DNA of 64,000 nt. It comes from Paracoccaceae bacterium (GTDB lineage: Bacteria > Pseudomonadota > Alphaproteobacteria > Rhodobacterales > Rhodobacteraceae). Positions within the stretch are counted from its first letter, which is position 1; the number at the start of each line of letters is the position of its first letter. Below the pieces are notes generated by a model, which was not told the DNA's origin, searched no databases, and was given only the letters and a program-made list of their open reading frames with translations. A program made the position numbers and the translations under genes. Below, piece by piece: positions 54,140 to 62,437 of the stretch. The DNA is taken from positions 103,106-167,105 of the forward strand of contig JANSYP010000008.1 of NCBI GenBank assembly GCA_024742405.1, in the 5' to 3' direction.

Positions 54140-55006
54140 TCAGGTCCGTGCGACCGTGTTGGTCAGCGACTGCCCGCTCAGACGCAACCCGAGCCAGACG
54201 ACGAAGGATGTGAATGCAAGCAGCAAGAAGCCGAACGCGGCGCCGGACTCCCAGTTGAAGCGGGTGATGAACTGGTCATAGATCTGCTCGGTGAACCAGC
54301 TCGAGTTCTTGCCGCCCAGCAGGATCGGCGTGAGGTAGCTCCCCGCTGTGAGCATGAACACGACGATGCAGCCCGCGACGATGCCGGGCATCGCATAGGG
54401 GATGATGATCCGCCGCAATACTGTCAGAGAGTTGCCCCCGAGATTGTACCCGGCCTCGATCATGTCGTCTCCCATGCCGTCAAGCGTGGAGACGAGCGGC
54501 ACGATCATGAACAGGATCACTGTGTAGACCAGCCCAATGATGACGGTCACATCGTTGTAGAGAAACTCGATGCCATGGTCGGTCATGCCGGTCCAGATCA
54601 GGAAGCTCGAGATCACGCCGGTCTCGCGCAGAAGCAGGATCCAGCCGAACGCCCGGATAAGGTCGCTGACCCAGAGCGGGATTAGGCACATCAGGAACAA
54701 TGCTCCACGCGACCGCTTGCCCGCGATTTTCGCGATGTAGTAGGCGACAGGAAAGCCGATTAACAGCGCCAGAGCGGTCACCAGCAGCGACATCGAACCC
54801 GTCCTGAGCAACGTGTTCCAGTAGATCGGCTCGTTGATGAAATCGATGTAGTTTCCGAAACCGAATTCATACACGCGCGGGGCTACTTTTTCGCGCAGCG
54901 ACAGCGCCACCATGCCGATATGTGGCAACAGGATCAGCAGAACGATCCAGAGGGCGAAAGGAGAAAAGAGCAGGATCAGCGAGAGACGTTTTACGTCGGA
55001 CGACAT
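54140..55006 (-). CDS. ABC transporter permease, PotB-like (second system)
   Basis: The 288-residue permease has six helices, the first beginning at LILLFSPFALWIVLLILLPH. The EAA loop is MIEAGYNLGGNSLTVLRRIII, in which Glu-Ala-Gly replaces Glu-Ala-Ala. It pairs with the PotC-like permease in the 53-57 kb importer and starts 9 bp after the ATPase gene. Confidence 0.93.
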   Translation of the reverse strand: MSSDVKRLSLILLFSPFALWIVLLILLPHIGMVALSLREKVAPRVYEFGFGNYIDFINEPIYWNTLLRTGSMSLLVTALALLIGFPVAYYIAKIAGKRSRGALFLMCLIPLWVSDLIRAFGWILLLRETGVISSFLIWTGMTDHGIEFLYNDVTVIIGLVYTVILFMIVPLVSTLDGMGDDMIEAGYNLGGNSLTVLRRIIIPYAMPGIVAGCIVVFMLTAGSYLTPILLGGKNSSWFTEQIYDQFITRFNWESGAAFGFLLLAFTSFVVWLGLRLSGQSLTNTVART

Positions 55007-55015
55007 GGCAGCCCC

Positions 55016-56152
55016 TCAGACCGAAAAACACATGGATTGCGCGCGCGCCCAGGTGAGCCTGACAGGATCTCCCTCGCGAACATCTTCGCCGCTGCCGGTG
55101 ACGACCACATCAGCTTCAATCAGGGTCCCCGAAGGACTTCGGACCAGCACTCGACTGTTCGCACCGTTGAAAAGAACACTGTCGATGGTGCCGGTATGCT
55201 CATTCTCACCGGCGGCTGGCGGGGTGGGTTCGCCGGGCTTCGTCGCCGAAATGAATTCGGGGCGTACGAAGATCTCGACCGCGGCGCCTTCGGCGATCGG
55301 GCTTTCTCCGTAGGCCGTCGCGACCACGGACAATCCTGCATCGGTTTCGACCTTGATCCCGTCGCTCCGGACCTCGAGAGCCCGGCCCTTCCACCGATTG
55401 GAGTCTCCGACGAAGCCGGCGACGAAGGCGGTTTTCGGCGCGTGGTAAAGCTCCTCGGGCCGGCCGACCTGTTCAAACCGGCCGGCGTTCATGACGGCGA
55501 CGTAATCCGACATCACCAGCGCCTCGGATTGGTCATGGGTGATGTAGACGAAAGTGGTATCGAATTGATGCTGAAGGAGTTTCAGCTCGATCTTCATCGC
55601 TTCGCGCAGCTTCAAATCCAAGGCGCCCAAGGGCTCGTCGAGCAACAGAACGTCCGGATTCAACGCCATGCAGCGCGCGATGGCGATACGCTGCTTCTGG
55701 CCGCCGGAAAGCTGGTGGATTTCCCGGCGTGCGAGGTCGGGAAGCGCCACACGTTCGAGCACGTCCGCGACCCTGCGCGCGATCTCCTCCTTCGCGGCCC
55801 CGGCGCACCGCAGCCCGTAGGCGATGTTGTCGTAGACATCCATCATGGGAAAGAGCGCGAGATGCTGGAAGACCATCTTCACGTTACGCTTGTTCGGCGG
55901 CGTGGAAAGAACCGACACGCCCTTGATACTGATGTCCCCGCGGGTCGGATCTTCGAACCCCGCGATCATGCGCATCAGCGTCGTCTTTCCACATCCCGAT
56001 GGGCCGAGTATGGAAAAGAATGTCCCGCTTGGGATCCGGAAGGAGACATCGTCAACTGCGCGAAAGTCGCCGAACTCCTTGGAAATACCTGTACATTCGA
56101 GGTCAAAAACATCGGCGGCAGTCATGTTGTACCGGTCATCCACATAGGTCAT
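55016..56152 (-). CDS. ABC transporter ATP-binding protein, PotA-like (second system)
   Basis: The 378-residue ATPase has Walker A GPSGCGKTT (50-58), signature LSGGQKQRIAIARCM, Walker B LLLDEPLGALD and the switch His in VYITHDQSEALVMSD. A C-terminal TOBE domain begins near residue 290. Q-loop FQHLALFP has His where PotA usually has Asp or Asn. Start: MTYVDD at 56152 or MTAADV at 56125; a longer start at 56269 would run into the preceding gene. In this operon the ATPase follows the binding-protein gene. Confidence 0.92.
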   Translation of the reverse strand: MTYVDDRYNMTAADVFDLECTGISKEFGDFRAVDDVSFRIPSGTFFSILGPSGCGKTTLMRMIAGFEDPTRGDISIKGVSVLSTPPNKRNVKMVFQHLALFPMMDVYDNIAYGLRCAGAAKEEIARRVADVLERVALPDLARREIHQLSGGQKQRIAIARCMALNPDVLLLDEPLGALDLKLREAMKIELKLLQHQFDTTFVYITHDQSEALVMSDYVAVMNAGRFEQVGRPEELYHAPKTAFVAGFVGDSNRWKGRALEVRSDGIKVETDAGLSVVATAYGESPIAEGAAVEIFVRPEFISATKPGEPTPPAAGENEHTGTIDSVLFNGANSRVLVRSPSGTLIEADVVVTGSGEDVREGDPVRLTWARAQSMCFSV

Positions 56153-56169
56153 CTGAAAAATGCGTCTGC

Positions 56170-56197
56170 CGGGGCGCCGCTTGATGGCGCCGCCCCG
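56170..56197. repeat. Imperfect stem-loop between binding-protein and ATPase genes of the second ABC operon
   Basis: CGGGGCGCC and GGCGCC-G-CCCCG pair with one bulged base around GCTTGAT. It sits in the 58-bp gap after the binding-protein stop. No T-run follows. It has the same placement as the stem-loops in the other two transporter operons. Confidence 0.5.
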
Positions 56198-56210
56198 TCT
56201 GGATGAGAGA

Positions 56211-57284
56211 TCAACCGCCGGTCGCTGCTTTGATCTTTTCCAGTGTCTTGCCTTCCATGTCTTCGACACCCGGCGGGATGTTGGCGAAGAACTTGAGGTT
56301 GTCGATATCCTCCTGCGTAAAGGACGCGTTCACCGCTGCCTTCTTGTCCGCAGGCAGCAAGTCCGCACCGCCTTGGACCGCCGCAATGGCGCCTGTGCTG
56401 CCCGACATGATGGTGATGTTCTCGGGCTCAAGGACGAAATTTATCCACTTGTACGCGGCATCGTCTGCCTTGCCCTTCGCCGGAATCGCAAAGGTGTCGA
56501 TCCAAGTCAGCGCACCGGTTTCTGGCGGAATGAACACGATGTCACTGTTCTGGTCGTAAAGCTTGTAGGCCGTCGAATCCCAAGTCTCGGAGGCCACGAT
56601 CTCGCCTGAGAGCATCATCGCCGAAAGATCGTCACCACCCTGCCAGTAGGCCTTGATGTTTTCCTTGCAGGTGATGAGCGTTTCGGCGACCCGATCCAGC
56701 AAATCCTGATACTGGTCGAGATCAGAATACATGGCGAAGGGATCCTCGCCCATTGCGAAGGCGGTCCCGAGAAGGATCGTCCGCTTCAGGCGCATCGAGG
56801 TCTTGCCCGCATAGGCGGGATCGCAAAGGTCGTCCCAACCCGCAACGTCGGGCGCCTCGGTCATATTGGCCATCAGCCCGGACGTGCCCCACTGGTGCGG
56901 AACGGCATAGACTGCCCCGTCGATCGTCGTGTTGGTCTTGACCGCGTCGAGATGGACCGGCGACATCACGTCGGTGTTGATCTGTGACAGATCGAGCGGC
57001 TTGTAGATGTCGTACTCAAGCTGCGCGGCATAGATCCGGTCATGGCTCGGCTGCGCCAGATCGAAGCCAGCGCCGCCTGTCGCACGAAGCTTGGCGATCA
57101 TCTCCTCATTGTTGGAAAAGGTAACCTCGACATTGATGTCGGGGTACTTTTCCTCGAACTTCTGGATGAGTTCCTCGGGGGCATAGGAGCCCCAGGTCAG
57201 CAGACGCAGCGTTTCTGCGAACCCGGCCGCCGGCGTCAATGCCGTCGAGGCCACCAGGCCCACAATCAGAACATACGGTTTCAT
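56211..57284 (-). CDS. ABC transporter substrate-binding protein, PotD-like (second system)
   Basis: The 357-residue periplasmic receptor has a Sec signal (residues 1-23, cut near GFA-ETL). The polyamine-binding fold starts with LRLLTWGSYAPEELIQKFEE and contains AVPHQWGTSGLMANM and SGEIVASETWDSTAYKLY. The acidic residues that bind amines in PotD are hard to place by eye, so the ligand is open. It leads the binding protein-ATPase-permease-permease-oxidase run. GGGGAG precedes the ATG. Confidence 0.92.
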   Translation of the reverse strand: MKPYVLIVGLVASTALTPAAGFAETLRLLTWGSYAPEELIQKFEEKYPDINVEVTFSNNEEMIAKLRATGGAGFDLAQPSHDRIYAAQLEYDIYKPLDLSQINTDVMSPVHLDAVKTNTTIDGAVYAVPHQWGTSGLMANMTEAPDVAGWDDLCDPAYAGKTSMRLKRTILLGTAFAMGEDPFAMYSDLDQYQDLLDRVAETLITCKENIKAYWQGGDDLSAMMLSGEIVASETWDSTAYKLYDQNSDIVFIPPETGALTWIDTFAIPAKGKADDAAYKWINFVLEPENITIMSGSTGAIAAVQGGADLLPADKKAAVNASFTQEDIDNLKFFANIPPGVEDMEGKTLEKIKAATGG

Positions 57285-57739
57285 ATAGTCGCGCTCCCCA
57301 GTCTTTCTTCTCGTTGAAGCCTCGCAAGAGGTATTCGAACTGGAACTCTAGGTCAGTTTTCAAGGTTTGTCGCTGCCGAACCAACGCGAGTGGGGTTCAA
57401 ACCGCCGCGGATGGCGGCACGAAAGGGAAATGGGCGCTTTGGTGCACAAACCGGGCTTGTCTGACATCACCGCCGACGGGACGGACTTCGGATTGCGTAC
57501 AGGGCACCCGACACGTCGACCGCCGCCGCTGAGAAGTTGGTCATAGGCATCAATTGGTCGAGCCGGGATGAATACTCAGTTGGAGCCAAGATGAGGATCG
57601 TCTTGATCGACAGAGTTTTCGGAGCCCGAGAAGTGCCGGTTGGTGCGCAACATTGCCTCGTCGGCAACAGAGTCCCGGCCCATGGACCTGCAGTTGGACC
57701 CTCCTGATCACCAGGAAATGGGCGCCGTTGCCACTCTAC
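57285..57739. other. 455-bp region without a supportable gene
   Basis: The left part contains the promoter side of the second binding-protein gene. The rest shows no credible frame and may be decayed insertion-sequence DNA. Confidence 0.45.
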
Positions 57740-58053
57740 CATCACCGAACGTCAGGAAACTGCGATCATCCCGATCCGCAAGAACGATCGGCCCTGGGAG
57801 AAAGACGGTCCGGCGGCGGTGGCGAGCAAAGAGACCCGCCGCGCCATGCGGCGCTACGGGCCGGGCACTCTGAAAGCGTTGAACTGGCGACCATCTCCGA
57901 CGCCTGATCGGGGCAAAACGCGTTGCCGAATGGTCTGCGGCGCGCATCGCGGCAAATGACCCTGACTGCCACACCGCCGAAATCCGTATCCGCGTCGCCC
58001 TCAGGAACCGCTTCAACGCACTCGGCGCCGCCGAGACCGTTCCTGTGGCGTGA
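57740..58053 (+). mobile_element. Remnant of an IS5-family transposase
   Basis: The best frame encodes ETAIIPIRKNDRPWEKD and AMRRYGPGTLKALNWR near 57750-57890. The end (ANDPDCHTAEIRIRVALRN, then RFNALGAAETVPVA, stop at 58053) matches the C-terminus of IS5-group transposases. Frames change in between and the N-terminal half is gone. I could not find terminal inverted repeats. Confidence 0.65.
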
Positions 58054-58070
58054 CGTCCGTGGGAAGAGCG

Positions 58071-58095
58071 GAACTCACGCTTCAGACGTGAGTTC
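58071..58095 (-). terminator. Stem-loop downstream of nrdJ
   Basis: Perfect 9-bp arms GAACTCACG and CGTGAGTTC with a 7-nt loop lie 16 bp beyond the nrdJ stop. No clear T-run is present, so it may be a transcript 3'-end stabiliser or a Rho-assisted end. It could also be left over from the neighbouring insertion sequence. Confidence 0.4.
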
Positions 58096-58111
58096 TGCAA
58101 CACATGCCGGT

Positions 58112-60382
58112 CTAGCCGCTGCAGCGGGAATGCCCGCAACTGCCGCAGGTCATGCAGCCCTCCAGCATCCGCATCTCATAGGCGCCGCAGGCCTCGCAGG
58201 CCTTACCGCGGGGCCGGTTCAGCGGCTCCGGCCCGTCATGGGGGTCGGCTTTCAGCCCCAGCCCTTCGCCCTCGATGAAGCCGATGGCCACCATATGCCG
58301 CTCGATCACGCCCCCGATCGCGGCGAGGATCGACGGCACGTATTTGCCCTCCATCCATGCCCCGCCACGCGGATCAAACACCGCTTTCAGTTCTTCGACT
58401 ACAAAGGACACGTCGCCCCCGCGCCGGAACACCGCCGAGATCATCCGCGTCAGCGCCACGGTCCAAGCGTAGTGCTCCATATTCTTGGAGTTGATGAAGA
58501 CCTCGAAGGGCCGCCGCCGACCGTTCACCGTGATGTCGTTCAGCGTGATATAGATCGCATGCTCGCTGTCGGGCCATTTCAGCTTGTAGGTATGGCCCTC
58601 CAGCGCCCGGGGCCGGTCCAGCGGCTCGGTCAGATGGACGACATCGCCCGTGTTGATCGTCTCCAGCGGCGCCGCGGCGGGTTCTTCCTCCGCCACGCTC
58701 AGCACGCTGCCGGTGACCGCGTTCGGCCGGTAGGTGGTGCAGCCCTTGCAGCCCTGGTCCCAGGCCGCAAGGTAGACATCCTTGAACGCCTCGAAGCTGA
58801 TATCCTCCGGGCAGTTGATCGTCTTGGAGATCGAGCTGTCGATCCAGCGCTGGGCCGCGGCCTGCATGCGCACATGATCGAGCGGCGCCAAGGTCTGGGC
58901 ATTAACGAAATGATCGGGCAGGGGCGCGTCGCCTTTCAGCTCGCGCCACATCTGCACCGCATAGTCGGTCACCTCTTCCTCGGTGCGACTGCCATCCTTC
59001 TGAAGCACCTTGCGGGTGTAGCTGTAGGCAAAGACCGGCTCGATGCCCGACGAGACATTCCCGGCATAAAGGCTGATCGTTCCGGTGGGCGCGATCGAGG
59101 TTAGGAGCGCATTGCGGATGCCGTGCTCCGCCACCGCCGCGCGCACCTCGTCGCCCATACCTTCCATCGTGCCGCTGGCCAGATAGGCCTCGGCATCGAA
59201 AAGCGGAAAAGCCCCCTTTTCGGCGGCCAGGTCGCTCGACGCCAGATAGGCGGCGCGGGCCAGCCGTTCCAACCAGCGGTCGGTCAGACGCGCCGCGTCC
59301 TCGGAGCCATAGCGCGCCCCCACCATCAAAAGCGCGTCTGCCAGCCCCGTGACCCCCAGCCCGATCCGGCGCTTGGCCTCCGCCTCGCGCGCCTGCGCCT
59401 CCAGCGGAAAGCGGCTCGCATCGACGGTGTTGTCCATCATCCGCACCGCCACGCGCACCAGATCGTCCAGCGCATCCTCGTCGAGGGCCGCACCCTCTTC
59501 GAACGGCTCTGTCACCAGCCGCGCCAGGTTGATCGAGCCCAGCAGGCAGGCGCCATAGGGGGGCAGGGGCTGCTCGCCGCAGGGATTCGTCGCCGCGATG
59601 GTCTCGCAATAGGCCAAGTTGTTGGCCTCGTTGATCCGGTCGATGAAGATCACGCCCGGCTCGGCATAATCATAGGTCGACTGCATGATCGCATCCCAGA
59701 GCGCGCGCGCCTGCACCGTGCGGTAGACCGTGCCGCCGAACTCCAGGTCCCAGGCCCGGTCGGCCTTCACCGCCTCCATGAACGGGTCGGTGATCAGCAC
59801 GCTCAGGTTGAACATCCGCAGCCGCGCCGGGTCACCCTTGGCGGCAATGAACTCCTCGATATCGGGATGATCGCAGCGCATCGTCGCCATCATCGCGCCG
59901 CGGCGCGAGCCCGCCGACATGATCGTCCGGCACATCGCATCCCAGACATCCATGAACGAAAGCGGCCCCGAGGCGTCCGCCGCCACGCCATGGACCGGCG
60001 CACCGCTCGGACGGATGGTCGAGAAATCATAGCCGATCCCGCCGCCCTGCTGCATGGTCAGCGCGGCCTCCTTCAGCATGTCGAAGATGCCCGACATCGT
60101 GTCGGGGATCGTGCCCATGACGAAACAGTTGAAGAGCGTCACCGCCCGGTCGGTGCCTGCGCCCGCGGTGATCCGGCCCGCGGGCAGGAACTTGAAATCC
60201 TCCAGCGCCGCATAGAATTTCGGCGCCCAGGCGTCGGGGTCGTCCTCCACGGCGGCCAGAGCGCCCGCGATCCGGCGCCAGCTGTCCTCGACGGTCTGGT
60301 CGACGGGCGTGCCGTCCGCCTCCTTGAGGCGGTATTTCATATCCCAGATCTGCTCGGCGATCGGCGCGGAGAAGCGGCTCAT
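58112..60382 (-). CDS. nrdJ: Vitamin B12-dependent (class II) ribonucleoside-diphosphate reductase
   Basis: NrdJ makes deoxyribonucleotides using adenosylcobalamin instead of an iron or manganese radical subunit, so it works with or without oxygen. The 756-residue protein has the active-site motif NPCGEQPLPPYGAC, the early Cys in LFNCFVMG, the conserved GGGIGYDFSTIRP and APTGTISLYAGN. The C-terminal tail has Cys pairs (CEACG, CMTCGSCGHSRC) that carry the redox cysteines. No cobalamin riboswitch is seen in its short 5' region. It is divergent from DUF1489. Confidence 0.96.
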   Translation of the reverse strand: MSRFSAPIAEQIWDMKYRLKEADGTPVDQTVEDSWRRIAGALAAVEDDPDAWAPKFYAALEDFKFLPAGRITAGAGTDRAVTLFNCFVMGTIPDTMSGIFDMLKEAALTMQQGGGIGYDFSTIRPSGAPVHGVAADASGPLSFMDVWDAMCRTIMSAGSRRGAMMATMRCDHPDIEEFIAAKGDPARLRMFNLSVLITDPFMEAVKADRAWDLEFGGTVYRTVQARALWDAIMQSTYDYAEPGVIFIDRINEANNLAYCETIAATNPCGEQPLPPYGACLLGSINLARLVTEPFEEGAALDEDALDDLVRVAVRMMDNTVDASRFPLEAQAREAEAKRRIGLGVTGLADALLMVGARYGSEDAARLTDRWLERLARAAYLASSDLAAEKGAFPLFDAEAYLASGTMEGMGDEVRAAVAEHGIRNALLTSIAPTGTISLYAGNVSSGIEPVFAYSYTRKVLQKDGSRTEEEVTDYAVQMWRELKGDAPLPDHFVNAQTLAPLDHVRMQAAAQRWIDSSISKTINCPEDISFEAFKDVYLAAWDQGCKGCTTYRPNAVTGSVLSVAEEEPAAAPLETINTGDVVHLTEPLDRPRALEGHTYKLKWPDSEHAIYITLNDITVNGRRRPFEVFINSKNMEHYAWTVALTRMISAVFRRGGDVSFVVEELKAVFDPRGGAWMEGKYVPSILAAIGGVIERHMVAIGFIEGEGLGLKADPHDGPEPLNRPRGKACEACGAYEMRMLEGCMTCGSCGHSRCSG

Positions 60383-60493
60383 GACAGTGGACCCAAAGTA
60401 AAATGGAGAAGAGTCACAATCTAGCCCATGGCCTTGCAGCGCGCAACAATTAGTCTAGGATCACGACTCACTCACAAGGGATAGGGGGCTGCC

Positions 60494-60925
60494 ATGGCAG
60501 ACGCGCTGCACTTGCTAAAGCTCTCCGTCGGCACGGAAAACGTCGAAGACCTCGCGGCGTGGCAGGCCTCCGCCCCGGCCAAGGGTCCCGATGGCCGCCC
60601 CCGCCACGTCACCCGCATGTGGCCCAGGCAGGAGGCCGCGCTGCTTGACGGCGGCTCGATCTTCTGGGTGATCAAGGGGCTGATCCTGGTGCGCCAGCAG
60701 ATCGTCGCGCTCGACGAGGTGATCGGGTCCGACGGCATTCGCCGCTGCGCCATCGTGCTCGATCCGCACCTGATCCTGACCGAGACGCGGCGCAAGCGAC
60801 CGTTCCAGGGCTGGCGCTATCTCAAGGGGGCCGATGCGCCCTGCGATCTGAGCCGTGCAGACCGGTCCGAGGAACGTCTGCCGCCGCAGCTCCAGGCGGC
60901 GCTGGCCGAAATCGGCGTGCGCTGA
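60494..60925 (+). CDS. DUF1489 family protein
   Basis: The 143-residue protein matches DUF1489, a conserved alphaproteobacterial family of unknown function often located beside nrdJ. Typical stretches are LHLLKLSVG, VTRMWPRQ, GSIFWVIKGLILVRQ and KRPFQGWRYLK. No catalytic motif is evident. Confidence 0.9.
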   Translation: MADALHLLKLSVGTENVEDLAAWQASAPAKGPDGRPRHVTRMWPRQEAALLDGGSIFWVIKGLILVRQQIVALDEVIGSDGIRRCAIVLDPHLILTETRRKRPFQGWRYLKGADAPCDLSRADRSEERLPPQLQAALAEIGVR

Positions 60926-61201
60926 TCAGGTGGCGTGCCGGAGCGCTTCGGGATGGTCGCTCAGAAACCGGCGCAGCGTCGCATAGAGCCGCCGCGCCCG
61001 GTCGAACTCATCGGCATGGAGTGCCCCGCGGATATCGTCGCAGATCATCTCCCGGACCCGCTGCAGCCCCTTGTGGGCATGGAGCATATAGCTGCCCAGG
61101 CACGCCGCGCTGGCCGGTGGCAGCCGTCCCCGCGTGACGATCTCGAGCACTTCCCGCACGGTCAGTTCCGTGCCCCGTGCAACATCTCCTGCGGTGATCA
61201 T
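60926..61201 (-). CDS. Small helical protein of unknown function
   Basis: The 91-residue protein is mostly helical, with TVREVLEIVTRG and a His/Arg-rich centre (MLHAHKGLQRVRE). I do not recognise the family. The ATG at 61201 has GGAGGAG upstream. It is convergent with DUF1489 (adjacent stops) and divergent from the small membrane-protein gene, with an FNR-like box between. Confidence 0.6.
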   Translation of the reverse strand: MITAGDVARGTELTVREVLEIVTRGRLPPASAACLGSYMLHAHKGLQRVREMICDDIRGALHADEFDRARRLYATLRRFLSDHPEALRHAT

Positions 61202-61265
61202 CTCGGTCTCCTCCCAAAGTCCGATCCGTCTCGCGCTGCTTAAACCAGCTCTGCGACTCTCCGAT

Positions 61266-61279
61266 CTGACACAGGTCAA
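61266..61279. promoter_or_regulatory. FNR/DNR-type box
   Basis: CTGACACAGGTCAA fits the TTGAC-N4-GTCAA form with one mismatch. It lies 58 bp before the small membrane-protein gene and 65 bp before the divergent gene, so it could control either under low oxygen or nitric oxide. Confidence 0.4.
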
Positions 61280-61336
61280 AGAATCCCCCCGCGCAAAGGC
61301 GTATCTCCAATACGGCAAAAAAAGGAGGGCCGTGTG

Positions 61337-61522
61337 ATGATGCGACTTGCGATGATTCTCTTCTCTTTGATCGGCACAACACTGGCGGGCAGTGGTGTGG
61401 TGATCGCGCTGGTCGCAGGCTATGATGATCTGCCCGGAATCCTCTGGTCCGCGGCCATCGGTGCAGTGCTTGCGGTGCCGGTATCGCTCTGGGTGGCGCG
61501 CCGGATCATCGCCGAATCCTGA
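61337..61522 (+). CDS. Small two-helix membrane protein
   Basis: The 61-residue protein has two hydrophobic helices (about residues 4-26 and 35-52) joined by GYDDLPG and ends in VARRIIAES. Short proteins of this kind in Rhodobacterales are often mislabelled CTP synthetase, but no such domain exists. The ATG at 61337 has AAGGAGG eight bases upstream. It ends 17 bp inside the convergent VWA gene. The FNR-like box upstream suggests low-oxygen expression. Confidence 0.75.
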   Translation: MMRLAMILFSLIGTTLAGSGVVIALVAGYDDLPGILWSAAIGAVLAVPVSLWVARRIIAES

Positions 61523-62234
61523 CCGGCCCGCTCAGGCCGCTGTAAATCGGACAGCCGAGGGTCTCGCGCAGTGCGTCGATCAGTTCATCGACGGTTTCGG
61601 TGTCGACATAGGTCCCGCCGGTCTGGTCGGCGAGGCAGCGTGACACGGTGAAACCGTAGCGATGCGCGTTGCCTTGGCTGTCCCAGGTGAAATACTCGCT
61701 GCGCACCTTGAACCCGATGACATGGACGGTCAGGTCCGCGCTGTCGGCGGCCAGCGTGGCCGCCAGTTCGCAGGGCGCGCCGCCGCAGGTTTCCTTGCCA
61801 TCGGTCACCAGAACAACCGTCGCCGGTCGTTGGGTATGGTTCAGCACTTCCGCGGCCTGGCGCACGGCTTCGGTCAGGGGGGTTTCGCCATCGGGCTGGA
61901 GCGCTTCGATCGCGGCGATGATTTCTTCTGCCGCTTCCGGCATCGGCGCAAAGCGCACGTCGATGTTCTTGCAGGCCGGGTTCGTGCCCGGCCCGTAGAT
62001 GATCAGCCCAAGGTTCCGAAAGGGCTCGATGGCAGGCAGCGCCGTGCGGATGGCCCTGCGGGCTTCGAAAATCCGCGGCTGGTCGAGCTGATTGAACCCC
62101 ATCTCCGACATGGAGCCCGATCCGTCGAACACGATCATCGCGTCCTCGGTGCACTGACCTTCGGCGTGCGAATGGGGCGCGGGCAGCGCGGCGCCGAGGG
62201 TAACGGCGAGACCGGCAACGGGAATGACACGCAT
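61506..62234 (-). CDS. Exported von Willebrand factor A-domain protein
   Basis: The 242-residue protein has a signal peptide (cut near SHA-EGQ). A VWA domain follows with the metal-ion MIDAS motif DGSGSMS at residues 37-43, the later Thr in DGETPLTEA and the Asp in VLVTDGKE. Cys pairs (GGAPCE, RCLAD, LGCP) may form disulfides. VWA proteins bind partners through a Mg ion. It lies after the S8-type peptidase gene on the same strand with a 203-bp gap. AAAGGGAG precedes the ATG. Confidence 0.86.
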   Translation of the reverse strand: MRVIPVAGLAVTLGAALPAPHSHAEGQCTEDAMIVFDGSGSMSEMGFNQLDQPRIFEARRAIRTALPAIEPFRNLGLIIYGPGTNPACKNIDVRFAPMPEAAEEIIAAIEALQPDGETPLTEAVRQAAEVLNHTQRPATVVLVTDGKETCGGAPCELAATLAADSADLTVHVIGFKVRSEYFTWDSQGNAHRYGFTVSRCLADQTGGTYVDTETVDELIDALRETLGCPIYSGLSGPVRIRR

Positions 62235-62437
62235 TGCAAAGCTCCCTTTGCGTTCAGTCTGCGCGCCCTGCACGGTTCGGGGCAAGCCTGAGTGCGGGAA
62301 ATCAGCGGTCTGGGGCCACGAATTGTCCGCCGCCTTACAGCTATTGTGCAGGAAGCACGCGCATTGTCGCATGCCGCTTCATTTTCAGGCCGTTGCCGCG
62401 CGGTTCGCCCGCGCTGCGTTCAGCGAGAACGCGCGCG

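Noticed and set aside
57388-57425. GGTTCAAACC resembling a tRNA T-arm, possible attachment repeat
   Set aside because: The flanking bases do not pair and do not match the tRNA-Thr or tRNA-Phe 3' ends.
59123-60424. Open frame of 433 codons on the plus strand
   Set aside because: Antisense to nrdJ, with repeated Arg/His-rich text typical of shadows.
60383-60493. Cobalamin riboswitch upstream of nrdJ
   Set aside because: The gap is only about 110 bp, shared with a divergent gene, and lacks the B12-box; too short for the full aptamer.
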